From JAHFTY01 sp964584785 (GTDB taxonomy: Bacteria > Acidobacteriota > Terriglobia > 20CM-2-55-15): a stretch of DNA of 64,000 nucleotides. The DNA is taken from NCBI GenBank assembly GCA_964584785.1, contig CAZPBY010000038.1, forward strand, positions 1 to 64,000, in the 5' to 3' direction. The position numbers were made by a program, and so were the translations under genes. This document shows, piece by piece, positions 41,630 through 49,162 of this stretch. The notes beneath the pieces were generated by a model. It was given only the letters and a program-made list of their open reading frames with translations, made no database searches and was not told the DNA's origin. Position 1 is the stretch's first letter, and every line of letters starts with the position of its first letter.

Positions 41630-42808
41630 CTATTCGTTGAGGAAGGCCATGTTGTCGCGCGTGATGAACGCGTCGTAATTCCTGGTGGACGCCAGGCGAG
41701 CGATCTCGTCGGAGTGTTTGCCGACAAGTCTTGCGGCGTCGACGCTCGAATAGTTCACGATGCCGCGCGCGATTTCCTGACCGGAAGGGCCGATGATGGA
41801 CACCACGTCGCCGTGATCGAATTCGTTTTCGACACTGGTGATTCCCGCGTAAAGCAGGCTCGCGTTCTTTTTCGTTATGGCGTCGAGCGCTCCCTGGTTG
41901 ATGTGGATCCGTCCCGACACGGACGACGCGAATGCAATCCATCGTCGTTTGCTCGAAAGTGTTTCCGATTTTCCGATGAACAGCGTGCCCTCGGCCTCGC
42001 CGGAAAGAATCCGTTTGAGGACGCCTGCGGCCGCCCCATTCGCAATGATGGCCATACCTCCCGAGTTCATTGCAATTCGCGCGGCCTGCAGCTTTGTCGT
42101 CATGCCGCCGCGCCCTTTGGCGGACTTGCCGGAAGCTGCGGATTCGATTTCGGCGGTGATCTCGTGCACTTCCGGTATCCACTTCGCCTCGCGATTCGCG
42201 TGGGGATTATCCGTGAAGAGGCCGGCCACATCGGAGAGAAGAATCAGGACCTGCGCTTCGAGTTTGCTCATGACGAGGGCGCTCAGTTTGTCGTTGTCGC
42301 CGAAACTCGGACTGCGATCGATCATTTCGAGTTCGTCCGTCGAGACCGTGTCATTTTCGTTGATGATCGGTACGACGCCCATTTCCAGAAGCGTCAGCAG
42401 CGTGTTGCGCAGGTTGAGGTAGCGCGTTCGGTTTGAGAAATCCTCTTCCGTCAGCAGCACCTGAGCGGCGGTCAGACCGAACTTCGCGAAACCCTCCTCG
42501 TAAAGATTCATCAGACGGCTCTGTCCGATCGCGGCGAACGCCTGTTTTTGAACGAGCAGAGCGGTCGACGATTTCATCTTGAGCGCATTCGCGCCCAGCG
42601 CTACTGCGCCCGAGGATACGACAATCATCTGGCGGCCGCTCAACCGCGCCTCTGCGATGTCTTCGATAAACGAGAAAATGCGCCCGAGCGCCACGTTGCC
42701 CGACGTGTTGAAGAAAAGACTCGAACCCAGTTTGATGACGACGCGCCTGGCGTCTTTGACACGGTCCCGCATGGCCCATTCGATTTCGCGGGAATTTGCG
42801 TTTCCCAC
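41630..42808 (-). CDS. proB: Glutamate 5-kinase with PUA domain
   Basis: First enzyme of proline synthesis, about 390 residues. I prefer the GTG at 42808, which lies 9 bases after AGGAAG; a GTG at 42817 and an ATG at 42772 are alternatives. Amino acid kinase motifs: VVIKLGSSLFF, IVVSSGAVALGA, NENDTVSTDEL, GMTTKLQAARIAMNSGG. The C-terminal PUA domain (residues 285-370, GRIHINQGALDAITKKNASLLYAGI) is present as in standard ProB. The ATP-dependent product is channelled to ProA, encoded next. The upstream neighbour is a SirB1-like gene 12 bp away. Confidence 0.95.
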   Translation of the reverse strand: MGNANSREIEWAMRDRVKDARRVVIKLGSSLFFNTSGNVALGRIFSFIEDIAEARLSGRQMIVVSSGAVALGANALKMKSSTALLVQKQAFAAIGQSRLMNLYEEGFAKFGLTAAQVLLTEEDFSNRTRYLNLRNTLLTLLEMGVVPIINENDTVSTDELEMIDRSPSFGDNDKLSALVMSKLEAQVLILLSDVAGLFTDNPHANREAKWIPEVHEITAEIESAASGKSAKGRGGMTTKLQAARIAMNSGGMAIIANGAAAGVLKRILSGEAEGTLFIGKSETLSSKRRWIAFASSVSGRIHINQGALDAITKKNASLLYAGITSVENEFDHGDVVSIIGPSGQEIARGIVNYSSVDAARLVGKHSDEIARLASTRNYDAFITRDNMAFLNE

Positions 42809-42820
42809 GTTACCCACTTC

Positions 42821-43654
42821 CTAATTCATCATCGCCTGAATCTGCCGCAACTCTTTCAACTGTGCGGCGACTCTCTTGCGATCTTCCTCATTCGAGGTTG
42901 TTCGAACGTAGTGCTCGAGGTCGCGAGCGGCGGATTCATACTGCCGCAACTGGATCTTCAGCAGTCCGCGATCGCAATACTGTTCAAGATCATCCGGGTG
43001 CACGATCAAGATCATGTCGACGACGCCGAGACCTTTATCGAATGCACGCGAGTCGATGTAAATCTTTTTCAGGTTGTTCAGCATGCGCGAAAGGATCTGC
43101 CGGTGCGTCACGCGGGCCAGAAGGCGCTCGGAGAATTCCACCGAATTGCCGTAATGCGATTGGACCCACTGGCGGCAATCGTCGACTGTCAGGATCGAGC
43201 CGTTGTGAAAAGGGTCCAGGAAAATCTCCTGGTTTCGATCGGCATACTTCACGATGAAGTGGCCGGGCATGCCGACGCCGAACATCGGGAAATTCAGGCG
43301 CCGCGCGACTTCCAGGTAAACGATTGAAAGAGTGATGGGGATTCCAAGCCGCCGGTCGAGGACGTCGTTAAAGAAACTGTTTCGGGGATCGTAATAGTCG
43401 TTGCTGTTTCCACGAAATCCGAAGTACTCGAACAGAACGGTGTTGATTGCGGATAAAGTCTCCATCGGTGCCGCCCCATCCGGAGCGTCGCGCCTCACCA
43501 TGCCGGCGATTTCATCGAGCTGGTCGACGTAAGGTCGGACTTCGAGTTGAGGATATTCCTCGCAAGCCATCAACAACGCCGCCTCGGCAAGCGGGATAGC
43601 CGGATCCGGCAAAGTGACGAGTTGCTGGAATGTGCGGCGGGAGCGCTCGCTCAT
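42821..43654 (-). CDS. SirB1/transglutaminase-like protein with TPR tail
   Basis: A 277-residue protein of the Transglut_core2 (SirB1) family. Signature blocks are NTVLFEYFGFRGNSNDYYDPRNSFFNDVLDRR, GIPITLSIVYLEVARRL, GVGMPGHFIVKY and IFLDPFHNG. The C-terminal third has TPR-like helices (YIDSRAFDKGLGVVDMIL; QYCDRGLLKIQLRQYESAARDLEHYV). The transglutaminase Cys is replaced by Ser (ITLS), usual in this family, so enzyme activity is unlikely; the biological role is unknown. It is first of a SirB1-proB-proA run and is divergent from thiO across only 33 bp. Confidence 0.88.
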   Translation of the reverse strand: MSERSRRTFQQLVTLPDPAIPLAEAALLMACEEYPQLEVRPYVDQLDEIAGMVRRDAPDGAAPMETLSAINTVLFEYFGFRGNSNDYYDPRNSFFNDVLDRRLGIPITLSIVYLEVARRLNFPMFGVGMPGHFIVKYADRNQEIFLDPFHNGSILTVDDCRQWVQSHYGNSVEFSERLLARVTHRQILSRMLNNLKKIYIDSRAFDKGLGVVDMILIVHPDDLEQYCDRGLLKIQLRQYESAARDLEHYVRTTSNEEDRKRVAAQLKELRQIQAMMN

Positions 43655-43687
43655 AGGGCTAGACTACCACACGTGTAGAATGGCCTC

Positions 43688-44785
43688 ATGTACGACGTTG
43701 TTGTGGTTGGCGGCGGTGTTATCGGTCTGTCGATTGCCCGCGAACTACGCGCATCGAGTTCGGTTCTGATCATCGAACGCGATCTCACCGGACAAGGCAC
43801 ATCCTGGGCCGCGGCGGGAATGTTGAGTCCGCAAAGTGAAGCGGACGCCGACGATCCGTTTTTTCAACTCTGCATGCGCAGCCTCGGAATGTTTTCGGCC
43901 TGGGCCGATGAAATTCGCGCGTCGAGTCAGGTCGATCCGGAATGCGACAAGACCGGACTCCTCGTTCTCGCCTCTTCGGAGGCGGACGTCGCCATCCTTC
44001 GCGCCCGTTATGACTGGCAGCACGCCGCCGGCTTTCCCGTGCAGATGCTCGAACCGTGGGAAGTGAGGCAGCGGGAACCGCTGATCACAGTGGATGTGCA
44101 CGGAGCGCTGTTCCTGCCTTCCGATTATCAGGTAGCTCCGCGGCCTCTTGTGGAGGCGCTTCGAGTGGATTGTCTCGATCAGAACGTTGAGGTGCGAACG
44201 CATACGATCGTGGAGGCCGTTGTGAGTGAAAACGGCCGGGCAACGGGCGTTCGCATTGGAGACGAGACCATTGAAGCGCGATCCATCGTGATTGCCGGCG
44301 GCGTCTGGAGCGCGAGCATTCATGGTTTGTCGCCGCGCATTCCGCTGTCGCCCCGCAAAGGGCAGATTCTTTCGCTGACCGCGCCTTCCGGGGCGTTCAG
44401 TCACATGATCCGTTGGTCGCATTCCTATTTCGTTCCCCGCCGGGACGGCGAACTCATTGTCGGCGCCACGAACGAGAACGCTGGCTTTGATCGAACGCTG
44501 ACGCCGGCAGGAGTCGGCCGGCTGCTGACCGAAGCGCAGCAGATTTCCTCGCACGTGGGATCGTATCCGATTCGCGAGACCTGGACCGGATTGCGTCCGG
44601 CGACGCCGGATGGATGGCCGGTGATTGGACCGTCCGACATCGAGGGCCTCTTCTACGCCACGGGTCATTACCGCAACGGCATTCTGCTCGCGCCCATCAC
44701 CGCGGCGATCGTCGCGTCGCTGATCCGCGGCGAGCCTTCTCCCGTGCCGATCGCCGCCTTCGCGCCGGGCCGGTTCAATGTATAA
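43688..44785 (+). CDS. thiO: Glycine oxidase ThiO-like FAD oxidoreductase
   Basis: A 365-residue DAO-family flavoenzyme. The N-terminal dinucleotide motif is VVVGGGVIGLSIARELRASSSVLIIERD, followed by GTSWAAAGMLSPQ, a ThiO signature. The C-terminal FAD-binding segment WTGLRPATPDGWPVIG and GHYRNGILLAPITA also match ThiO. The enzyme oxidises glycine to iminoacetate (dehydroglycine) for the thiazole of thiamine. No other thiamine genes are in the window, so another small amine may be the substrate. mqnE follows 12 bp later. Confidence 0.85.
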   Translation: MYDVVVVGGGVIGLSIARELRASSSVLIIERDLTGQGTSWAAAGMLSPQSEADADDPFFQLCMRSLGMFSAWADEIRASSQVDPECDKTGLLVLASSEADVAILRARYDWQHAAGFPVQMLEPWEVRQREPLITVDVHGALFLPSDYQVAPRPLVEALRVDCLDQNVEVRTHTIVEAVVSENGRATGVRIGDETIEARSIVIAGGVWSASIHGLSPRIPLSPRKGQILSLTAPSGAFSHMIRWSHSYFVPRRDGELIVGATNENAGFDRTLTPAGVGRLLTEAQQISSHVGSYPIRETWTGLRPATPDGWPVIGPSDIEGLFYATGHYRNGILLAPITAAIVASLIRGEPSPVPIAAFAPGRFNV

Positions 44786-44797
44786 TTCGAGGTCGAT

Positions 44798-45892
44798 ATG
44801 TCCACGATGAACGTCATTGCGGAGAAGGTCTACCGGAACGAAAGACTCACGTTTGATGATGGCGTCGAACTGTTTCGTTCGAACGATATTGTGGCGATCG
44901 GCAGGCTCGCCAACCTCATTCGAGAACGGTTGAACGGCAATCGCACTTATTACAATGTCAACCGTCACATTAATTACACGAACGTTTGTGTCATCGATTG
45001 TCAGCTTTGTCAGGGAGCTTATGCGAGGAAGCCCGGTGAAGACGGCGGATACACGATGCTGCTCGACGATGTGTTTCGGTTCGCCGAACAGGAATATACC
45101 GATTCGTTGACCGAGTTTCACATCGTCGGCGGACTCAATCCGGCGTTGCCTTTCGACTATTACACGGACTTGCTTCGAGGACTTCGCGAACGTTTTCCAA
45201 CGGTCCATTTGAAAGCGTTCACGATGGTTGAACTCGACTTTTTCGTGAAGATCACCAGGAAGCCGCTCGAGTGGATCATTCGTGAACTCATGGACGCCGG
45301 TCTGGGAAGCTGTCCCGGCGGTGGCGCGGAGATCTTTGCGGAGCGCGCCCGTCCGTTGATCGCGGGCCACAAGATTTCCGCTGCGCGATGGCTCGAATGC
45401 GCGCGAGCGGTTCATCGGATGGGACTGCGATCGAACGCCACGATGCTTTACGGGCACATTGAGACGATGGCAGAGCGCGTGGATCATCTCGTCCGGCTAC
45501 GTGAACTACAGGATGAGACGGGCGGTTTTAACTGTTTCATTCCGCTGGCCTTCCACCCCGAACACACGGTCTACGCGCACCTTCCCACGACCACTGGAAT
45601 GGATGACCTTAAAGTGATCGCCGTATCGCGACTGATGCTCGACAATTTTCCGCACATCAAAGCATATTGGGTCACGCTCACTCCGGCGCTCGCGCAGATC
45701 GCGCTGAAGTTCGGAGCCGACGATCTGGACGGAACCATCGTCGAAGAACGGATCATTCATGGTGCTGGCACGCCGACGAGCAAGGGAATGACCCGAAGTC
45801 AGATTGAACAACTCATACGCGATGCCGGTCGCGAACCGATCGAACGCGATACGCTTTACAAGCCCGTCCAGGCAACATCCACGGTAGCCTGA
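44798..45892 (+). CDS. mqnE: Aminofutalosine synthase (radical SAM)
   Basis: A 364-residue radical SAM enzyme. The CX3CX2C cluster site is Cys64, Cys68 and Cys71 in NVCVIDCQLC. Blocks HIVGGLNPALPFDYY, ELMDAGLGSCPGGGAEIF, RLRELQDETGGFNCFIPLAFHP and FGADDLDGTIVEERIIHGAG match MqnE rather than MqnC, mainly through the GLGSCPGGGAEI block. MqnE joins the product of MqnA to adenosine, making aminofutalosine in the alternative menaquinone pathway, so the organism probably makes menaquinone that way. No other mqn genes lie in this window. GAGGT precedes the ATG. Confidence 0.93.
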   Translation: MSTMNVIAEKVYRNERLTFDDGVELFRSNDIVAIGRLANLIRERLNGNRTYYNVNRHINYTNVCVIDCQLCQGAYARKPGEDGGYTMLLDDVFRFAEQEYTDSLTEFHIVGGLNPALPFDYYTDLLRGLRERFPTVHLKAFTMVELDFFVKITRKPLEWIIRELMDAGLGSCPGGGAEIFAERARPLIAGHKISAARWLECARAVHRMGLRSNATMLYGHIETMAERVDHLVRLRELQDETGGFNCFIPLAFHPEHTVYAHLPTTTGMDDLKVIAVSRLMLDNFPHIKAYWVTLTPALAQIALKFGADDLDGTIVEERIIHGAGTPTSKGMTRSQIEQLIRDAGREPIERDTLYKPVQATSTVA

Positions 45893-45897
45893 GCACG

Positions 45898-46611
45898 ATG
45901 CTGAATGCTCGGGTCCGCCGTGCGGCCGACCGGCTTCTACCCAACTCGCTACGTCGCGCGCTCGATCCTTTCGAGTCCGCTGTTCACGATCAGCTTTCAC
46001 AGTTCGCCGCGGAGTTGCCCGCAAATGCGCTGGTCCTTGACGCGGGAGCAGGCGAGTGCCAGCATGCGCCGCTGTTCAGACGCCAGCGATACGTTAGTTT
46101 GGATAACACGCTCGGCGACGAGGACTGGGACTATTCGAAACTCGATTTCATCGGCGATCTGGAATCGATTCCGTTCGACCATGAGGCCTTTGACGCGGTC
46201 ATCAGCGTCGTGGTTCTCGAACATACCCGAGAGCCGAAACGGGTCGTGACGGAAATGGGAAGAGTGACGCGGAAATCCGGACGCATCTTTCTGGTCGTGC
46301 CCAACCAGTGGGAAGTCCACCAGGCGCCGAACGATTTCTTCAGATTCACGCGTCACGGCGTGGAGTACATCATGAATGCCGCTGGCTTTCGCGTCGAACG
46401 AATCCAGCCGGTGGGAGGATTCGGGTGGCTGATGGCCCGGAGATCGGTCAACGCGCTCACGTTTTTCCAAGGCGGCGTCCGATGGTTGGTGTTCATCGCG
46501 CTCGCGCCCTTCCTGGGTTTGATTCTGCCTCTCGTCCTGTACTGGGCCGACCGATTCGATCGGCACCGCGACTTTACTTTGGGCTATATTTGCGTGGGTG
46601 AGAAAATATAG
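45898..46611 (+). CDS. Class I SAM methyltransferase with C-terminal membrane helix
   Basis: A 237-residue Methyltransf_11-type protein. Motif I is LVLDAGAGECQH (residues 44-55), then VSLDNTL, DFIGDLESIPFDHEAFDAVISVVVLEHT (motif II region) and RKSGRIFLVVPNQWE. Residues about 185-225 form a hydrophobic segment (WLVFIALAPFLGLILPLVLYW), which would tether it to the membrane. A membrane-bound methyltransferase beside two radical SAM enzymes suggests a lipid or lipid-linked substrate. Not MenG/UbiE by motif. It begins 5 bp after mqnE. Confidence 0.85.
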   Translation: MLNARVRRAADRLLPNSLRRALDPFESAVHDQLSQFAAELPANALVLDAGAGECQHAPLFRRQRYVSLDNTLGDEDWDYSKLDFIGDLESIPFDHEAFDAVISVVVLEHTREPKRVVTEMGRVTRKSGRIFLVVPNQWEVHQAPNDFFRFTRHGVEYIMNAAGFRVERIQPVGGFGWLMARRSVNALTFFQGGVRWLVFIALAPFLGLILPLVLYWADRFDRHRDFTLGYICVGEKI

Positions 46612-46641
46612 TTTTGTGACGTCGACGAACTGTAAGATGCC

Positions 46642-46727
46642 GTCACGAAGCCCGTCGCTGCGCTCCGGGTTCTGTAGGTTAGGGCGAAGACTGTCAGAAC
46701 CCGGAGCGCAGCGACGGGCTTCGTGAC
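46642..46727. repeat. 31-bp-armed palindromic repeat, copy 2
   Basis: Arms 46642-46672 and 46697-46727 are perfect inverted copies with a 24-base centre. The arms match those at 26632-26726; the centres do not. The element ends only 17 bp before the TTG start of the next gene and splits the methyltransferase gene from the radical SAM pair. Confidence 0.8.
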
Positions 46728-46744
46728 ACAAGCGGAGGTTAAGT

Positions 46745-48148
46745 TTGGATCTGGCGTTCGTAAGGCCGATCGCGTCGCGCAACTGGTACATCAATAATGT
46801 GCCGTTGAACTATTTGCACCTCTCTGCCTACCTGCGCGAGAACGGCCACCGTCCGCACATCCTCGACATGGTTACCGGGTGGCGTCCCAATCAGATCGAC
46901 GACTACATTCGGAAGCACAACATCAAGGCCGTTGGAATCGGATGCATGACGTGTGAATTTCCCGATGCCGTCAACACGGGTCGCGCCCTGAAAGCGGCGC
47001 ATCCTGGAATCAAGATTATTTTTGGCGGCGCGCATCCGTCGGGAGCGCCGGAGGAATGTCTGGAGAGCGGCGTTGTGGATTACGTCGTTGTCGGCGAAGG
47101 TGAAATCGCGCTGACCAAACTTCTCGACGTTCTCGAGCGCGGTGGGAATGCGGAATCGATTCCAGGTGTGTGGTCCATAAGCGACGGCGCGATGAAGACC
47201 AATCGTCCGGCCGAGGTTCCGAACATCGAACTCCTGCCGCCGCCGGCTTACGATATGGTCGATCTCGAAAAATATTTCCTGCTCGATTCTCCTTGGCATT
47301 TTCCGAAGTCGCCCAAGGCGGTGCAGTTCATTTCGAGCCGAGGTTGTCCCTACCAGTGTTCGTACTGTCACACCATTCACGGAAAGCGTTACCGCGGGCT
47401 GACGGCGTCAAAGGTCGTCGATCAGATGGAAGCCCTCGTGAAGAAGCACGGCGTCGAGGAATTCATGATGGTGGACGACATCTTCAATTTCGACCTCGAG
47501 CGCGCCAAGGACATCTGTCGCGGAGTGATGGAACGCGGTTTGAAAGTTCATCTCCAGTTTCCCAACGGCGTACGAGGCGACCGTTTCGACGAGGAACTCG
47601 TCGCGGCCATGAAGGATGCCGGAACGCACTTCATGGCGATCGCAATCGAAACGACGTCGAAGGAGTATCAGCGGCTCATTCGCAAGAACCTGAAGATCGA
47701 TAGGGCCCAGGAGACGATCGTTTGGGCGCGCAAGTACGGAATCGAAGTGTCGGGCTTCTTCATGATCGGGTTTCCCGGCGAGACCCTCGAACAAATTCAC
47801 GACACCGTCGACTTCGCCGTCAAGGCACCACTCGACGCCATTTTCATTTCCCTCGTCAGCCCGTTCAAGGGAACGGTGCTGCGCAACGACATGCTGAACG
47901 GACGTTTCGGCAACATGGACTCCGACACCATCGATGCCCTGGATCAACTGTTCCCGACCGCCGTCAGCAAGACCGTTTCACTCGACCAGTTGAAGCGCAT
48001 CCAGCGCAACGCCTACTTTCGCTTCTACAGCAAACCGCGATCGATCCTGCATCTCAGCCGGAAGCTCACGAATCGCCGGAATGTGAAGAAGATCGTACGT
48101 GCCGTCGTCCGGCGAGTGCGAAACGCGGAAATCGAGAGTCTGAATTGA
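46745..48148 (+). CDS. B12-binding domain radical SAM protein
   Basis: A 467-residue protein that starts with TTG at 46745, chosen because CGGAGG lies 8 bases upstream. Residues 10-140 form a cobalamin-binding Rossmann domain (IIFGGAHPSGAPEECLE; VVVGEGE). Residues 190-400 are the radical SAM barrel with Cys201, Cys205 and Cys208 in GCPYQCSYC and the SAM segments FMMVDDIFNFD and GFFMIGFPGET. Such enzymes typically methylate unactivated carbons or build rings (for example in hopanoid or carotenoid chemistry). The substrate is unknown. It overlaps the next gene (TGATG), so both act together. Confidence 0.9.
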   Translation: MDLAFVRPIASRNWYINNVPLNYLHLSAYLRENGHRPHILDMVTGWRPNQIDDYIRKHNIKAVGIGCMTCEFPDAVNTGRALKAAHPGIKIIFGGAHPSGAPEECLESGVVDYVVVGEGEIALTKLLDVLERGGNAESIPGVWSISDGAMKTNRPAEVPNIELLPPPAYDMVDLEKYFLLDSPWHFPKSPKAVQFISSRGCPYQCSYCHTIHGKRYRGLTASKVVDQMEALVKKHGVEEFMMVDDIFNFDLERAKDICRGVMERGLKVHLQFPNGVRGDRFDEELVAAMKDAGTHFMAIAIETTSKEYQRLIRKNLKIDRAQETIVWARKYGIEVSGFFMIGFPGETLEQIHDTVDFAVKAPLDAIFISLVSPFKGTVLRNDMLNGRFGNMDSDTIDALDQLFPTAVSKTVSLDQLKRIQRNAYFRFYSKPRSILHLSRKLTNRRNVKKIVRAVVRRVRNAEIESLN

Positions 48149-49161
48149 TGAAAACGAAGCTCGGCAATCGAATGCGCATCGGCGCCCAGTATTTCATGCA
48201 CAAGACCGTGCTGAAGGGCGGTCCGCTCGAGATCGCCTTGGAAAGCACCGCCAAGTGCAACCTCTACTGCCCGATGTGTCCACGAGCGATTTACACCTTC
48301 GACAACGAGAACATGGACCTGGAGCTGTATCGGAAGATCATCAAGGACTGCAGGGAACACGTCGAATTCGTTTGGCCGTACGGAATCGGCGAACCCATGA
48401 TCCATCCGAACATTTTCGAGATGATCCGCATCACTCGCGACGCCGGCGTGCGGACCGGCATGTCGACGAACGCGACCTTAATGGATGACAAGCGCGCGGA
48501 CATGCTGCTCGATTGCGGTCTCGATTACGTCATTCTTGCTTTCGATGGCGCCACGAAGGAGACCTACGAGAAATACAGGACGGGCGCCACGTTTGAAAAG
48601 ACGCGAGCCAACATCCTGACGCTTTTGAAAAAGAAGATCGAACGCAAGGCGCCGCTTTACGTCGTTCTTCAAATGGTGTTGTTGAAGGACAACATTCCGG
48701 AGATTTCTGCCTATCGAAAGTTATGGTCGATCCCCGGCGTCGACGAGATTCGATTCAAACGCGACGAGATTCAGATTGAAGGTTCGGCCAGTCCTCAGAG
48801 TCACCTCACCGGTCAGCGCCGTAATCCTTGTCATCTCCTGTGGCGCGGTCCTCTTTATGTGCGTTATGACGGCCTGGCATATCCTTGCTGTTACATGTGG
48901 GAGGAGCCGCCAGTCGGCGACCTCAAAACGCAAGGCCTGATGCAGGTCTGGAATTCGGACAGCATGGTCAAGCTGCGAGAGGCTCACATTTCCGGGGATC
49001 TCAGCGCATATCCGGTATGCCAGACGTGTCAGGCGGCACGCCCAAGTCTTCCGGCTTTTTATGGCAGTCTTGCGCTGAATAGTCTGACTGTCAGGAAGGC
49101 CGTCCCCGCCATGGAAAAACTCGCCCGCTTTTACGGCATCGGCGTGTTTGAAAAATCCTGA
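48148..49161 (+). CDS. SPASM-type radical SAM protein
   Basis: A 337-residue protein with ATG 48148 inside the previous gene's stop. N-terminal cluster Cys37, Cys41 and Cys44 in KCNLYCPMC. The barrel includes WPYGIGEPMIHPNIFEMIRI and MSTNATLMD. The C-terminal SPASM-like region holds extra Cys for auxiliary clusters (YPCCYMW and YPVCQTCQ). SPASM enzymes often modify peptides or activate other enzymes. Next to a B12 radical SAM gene and a membrane-tethered methyltransferase, it more likely modifies a lipid or envelope compound (inference). The GH31 gene follows by 1 bp. Confidence 0.88.
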   Translation: MKTKLGNRMRIGAQYFMHKTVLKGGPLEIALESTAKCNLYCPMCPRAIYTFDNENMDLELYRKIIKDCREHVEFVWPYGIGEPMIHPNIFEMIRITRDAGVRTGMSTNATLMDDKRADMLLDCGLDYVILAFDGATKETYEKYRTGATFEKTRANILTLLKKKIERKAPLYVVLQMVLLKDNIPEISAYRKLWSIPGVDEIRFKRDEIQIEGSASPQSHLTGQRRNPCHLLWRGPLYVRYDGLAYPCCYMWEEPPVGDLKTQGLMQVWNSDSMVKLREAHISGDLSAYPVCQTCQAARPSLPAFYGSLALNSLTVRKAVPAMEKLARFYGIGVFEKS

Positions 49162-49162
49162 A

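Noticed and set aside
43745..45487. A 580-codon open frame on the minus strand
   Set aside because: It lies antisense to thiO and mqnE, both with clear catalytic motifs. The product is Arg-rich with no domain pattern; such frames are common in GC-rich DNA.
45898..46611. The methyltransferase after mqnE as MenG/UbiE of menaquinone synthesis
   Set aside because: The sequence lacks the UbiE signature blocks and has a C-terminal membrane helix; closeness to mqnE alone is not enough.
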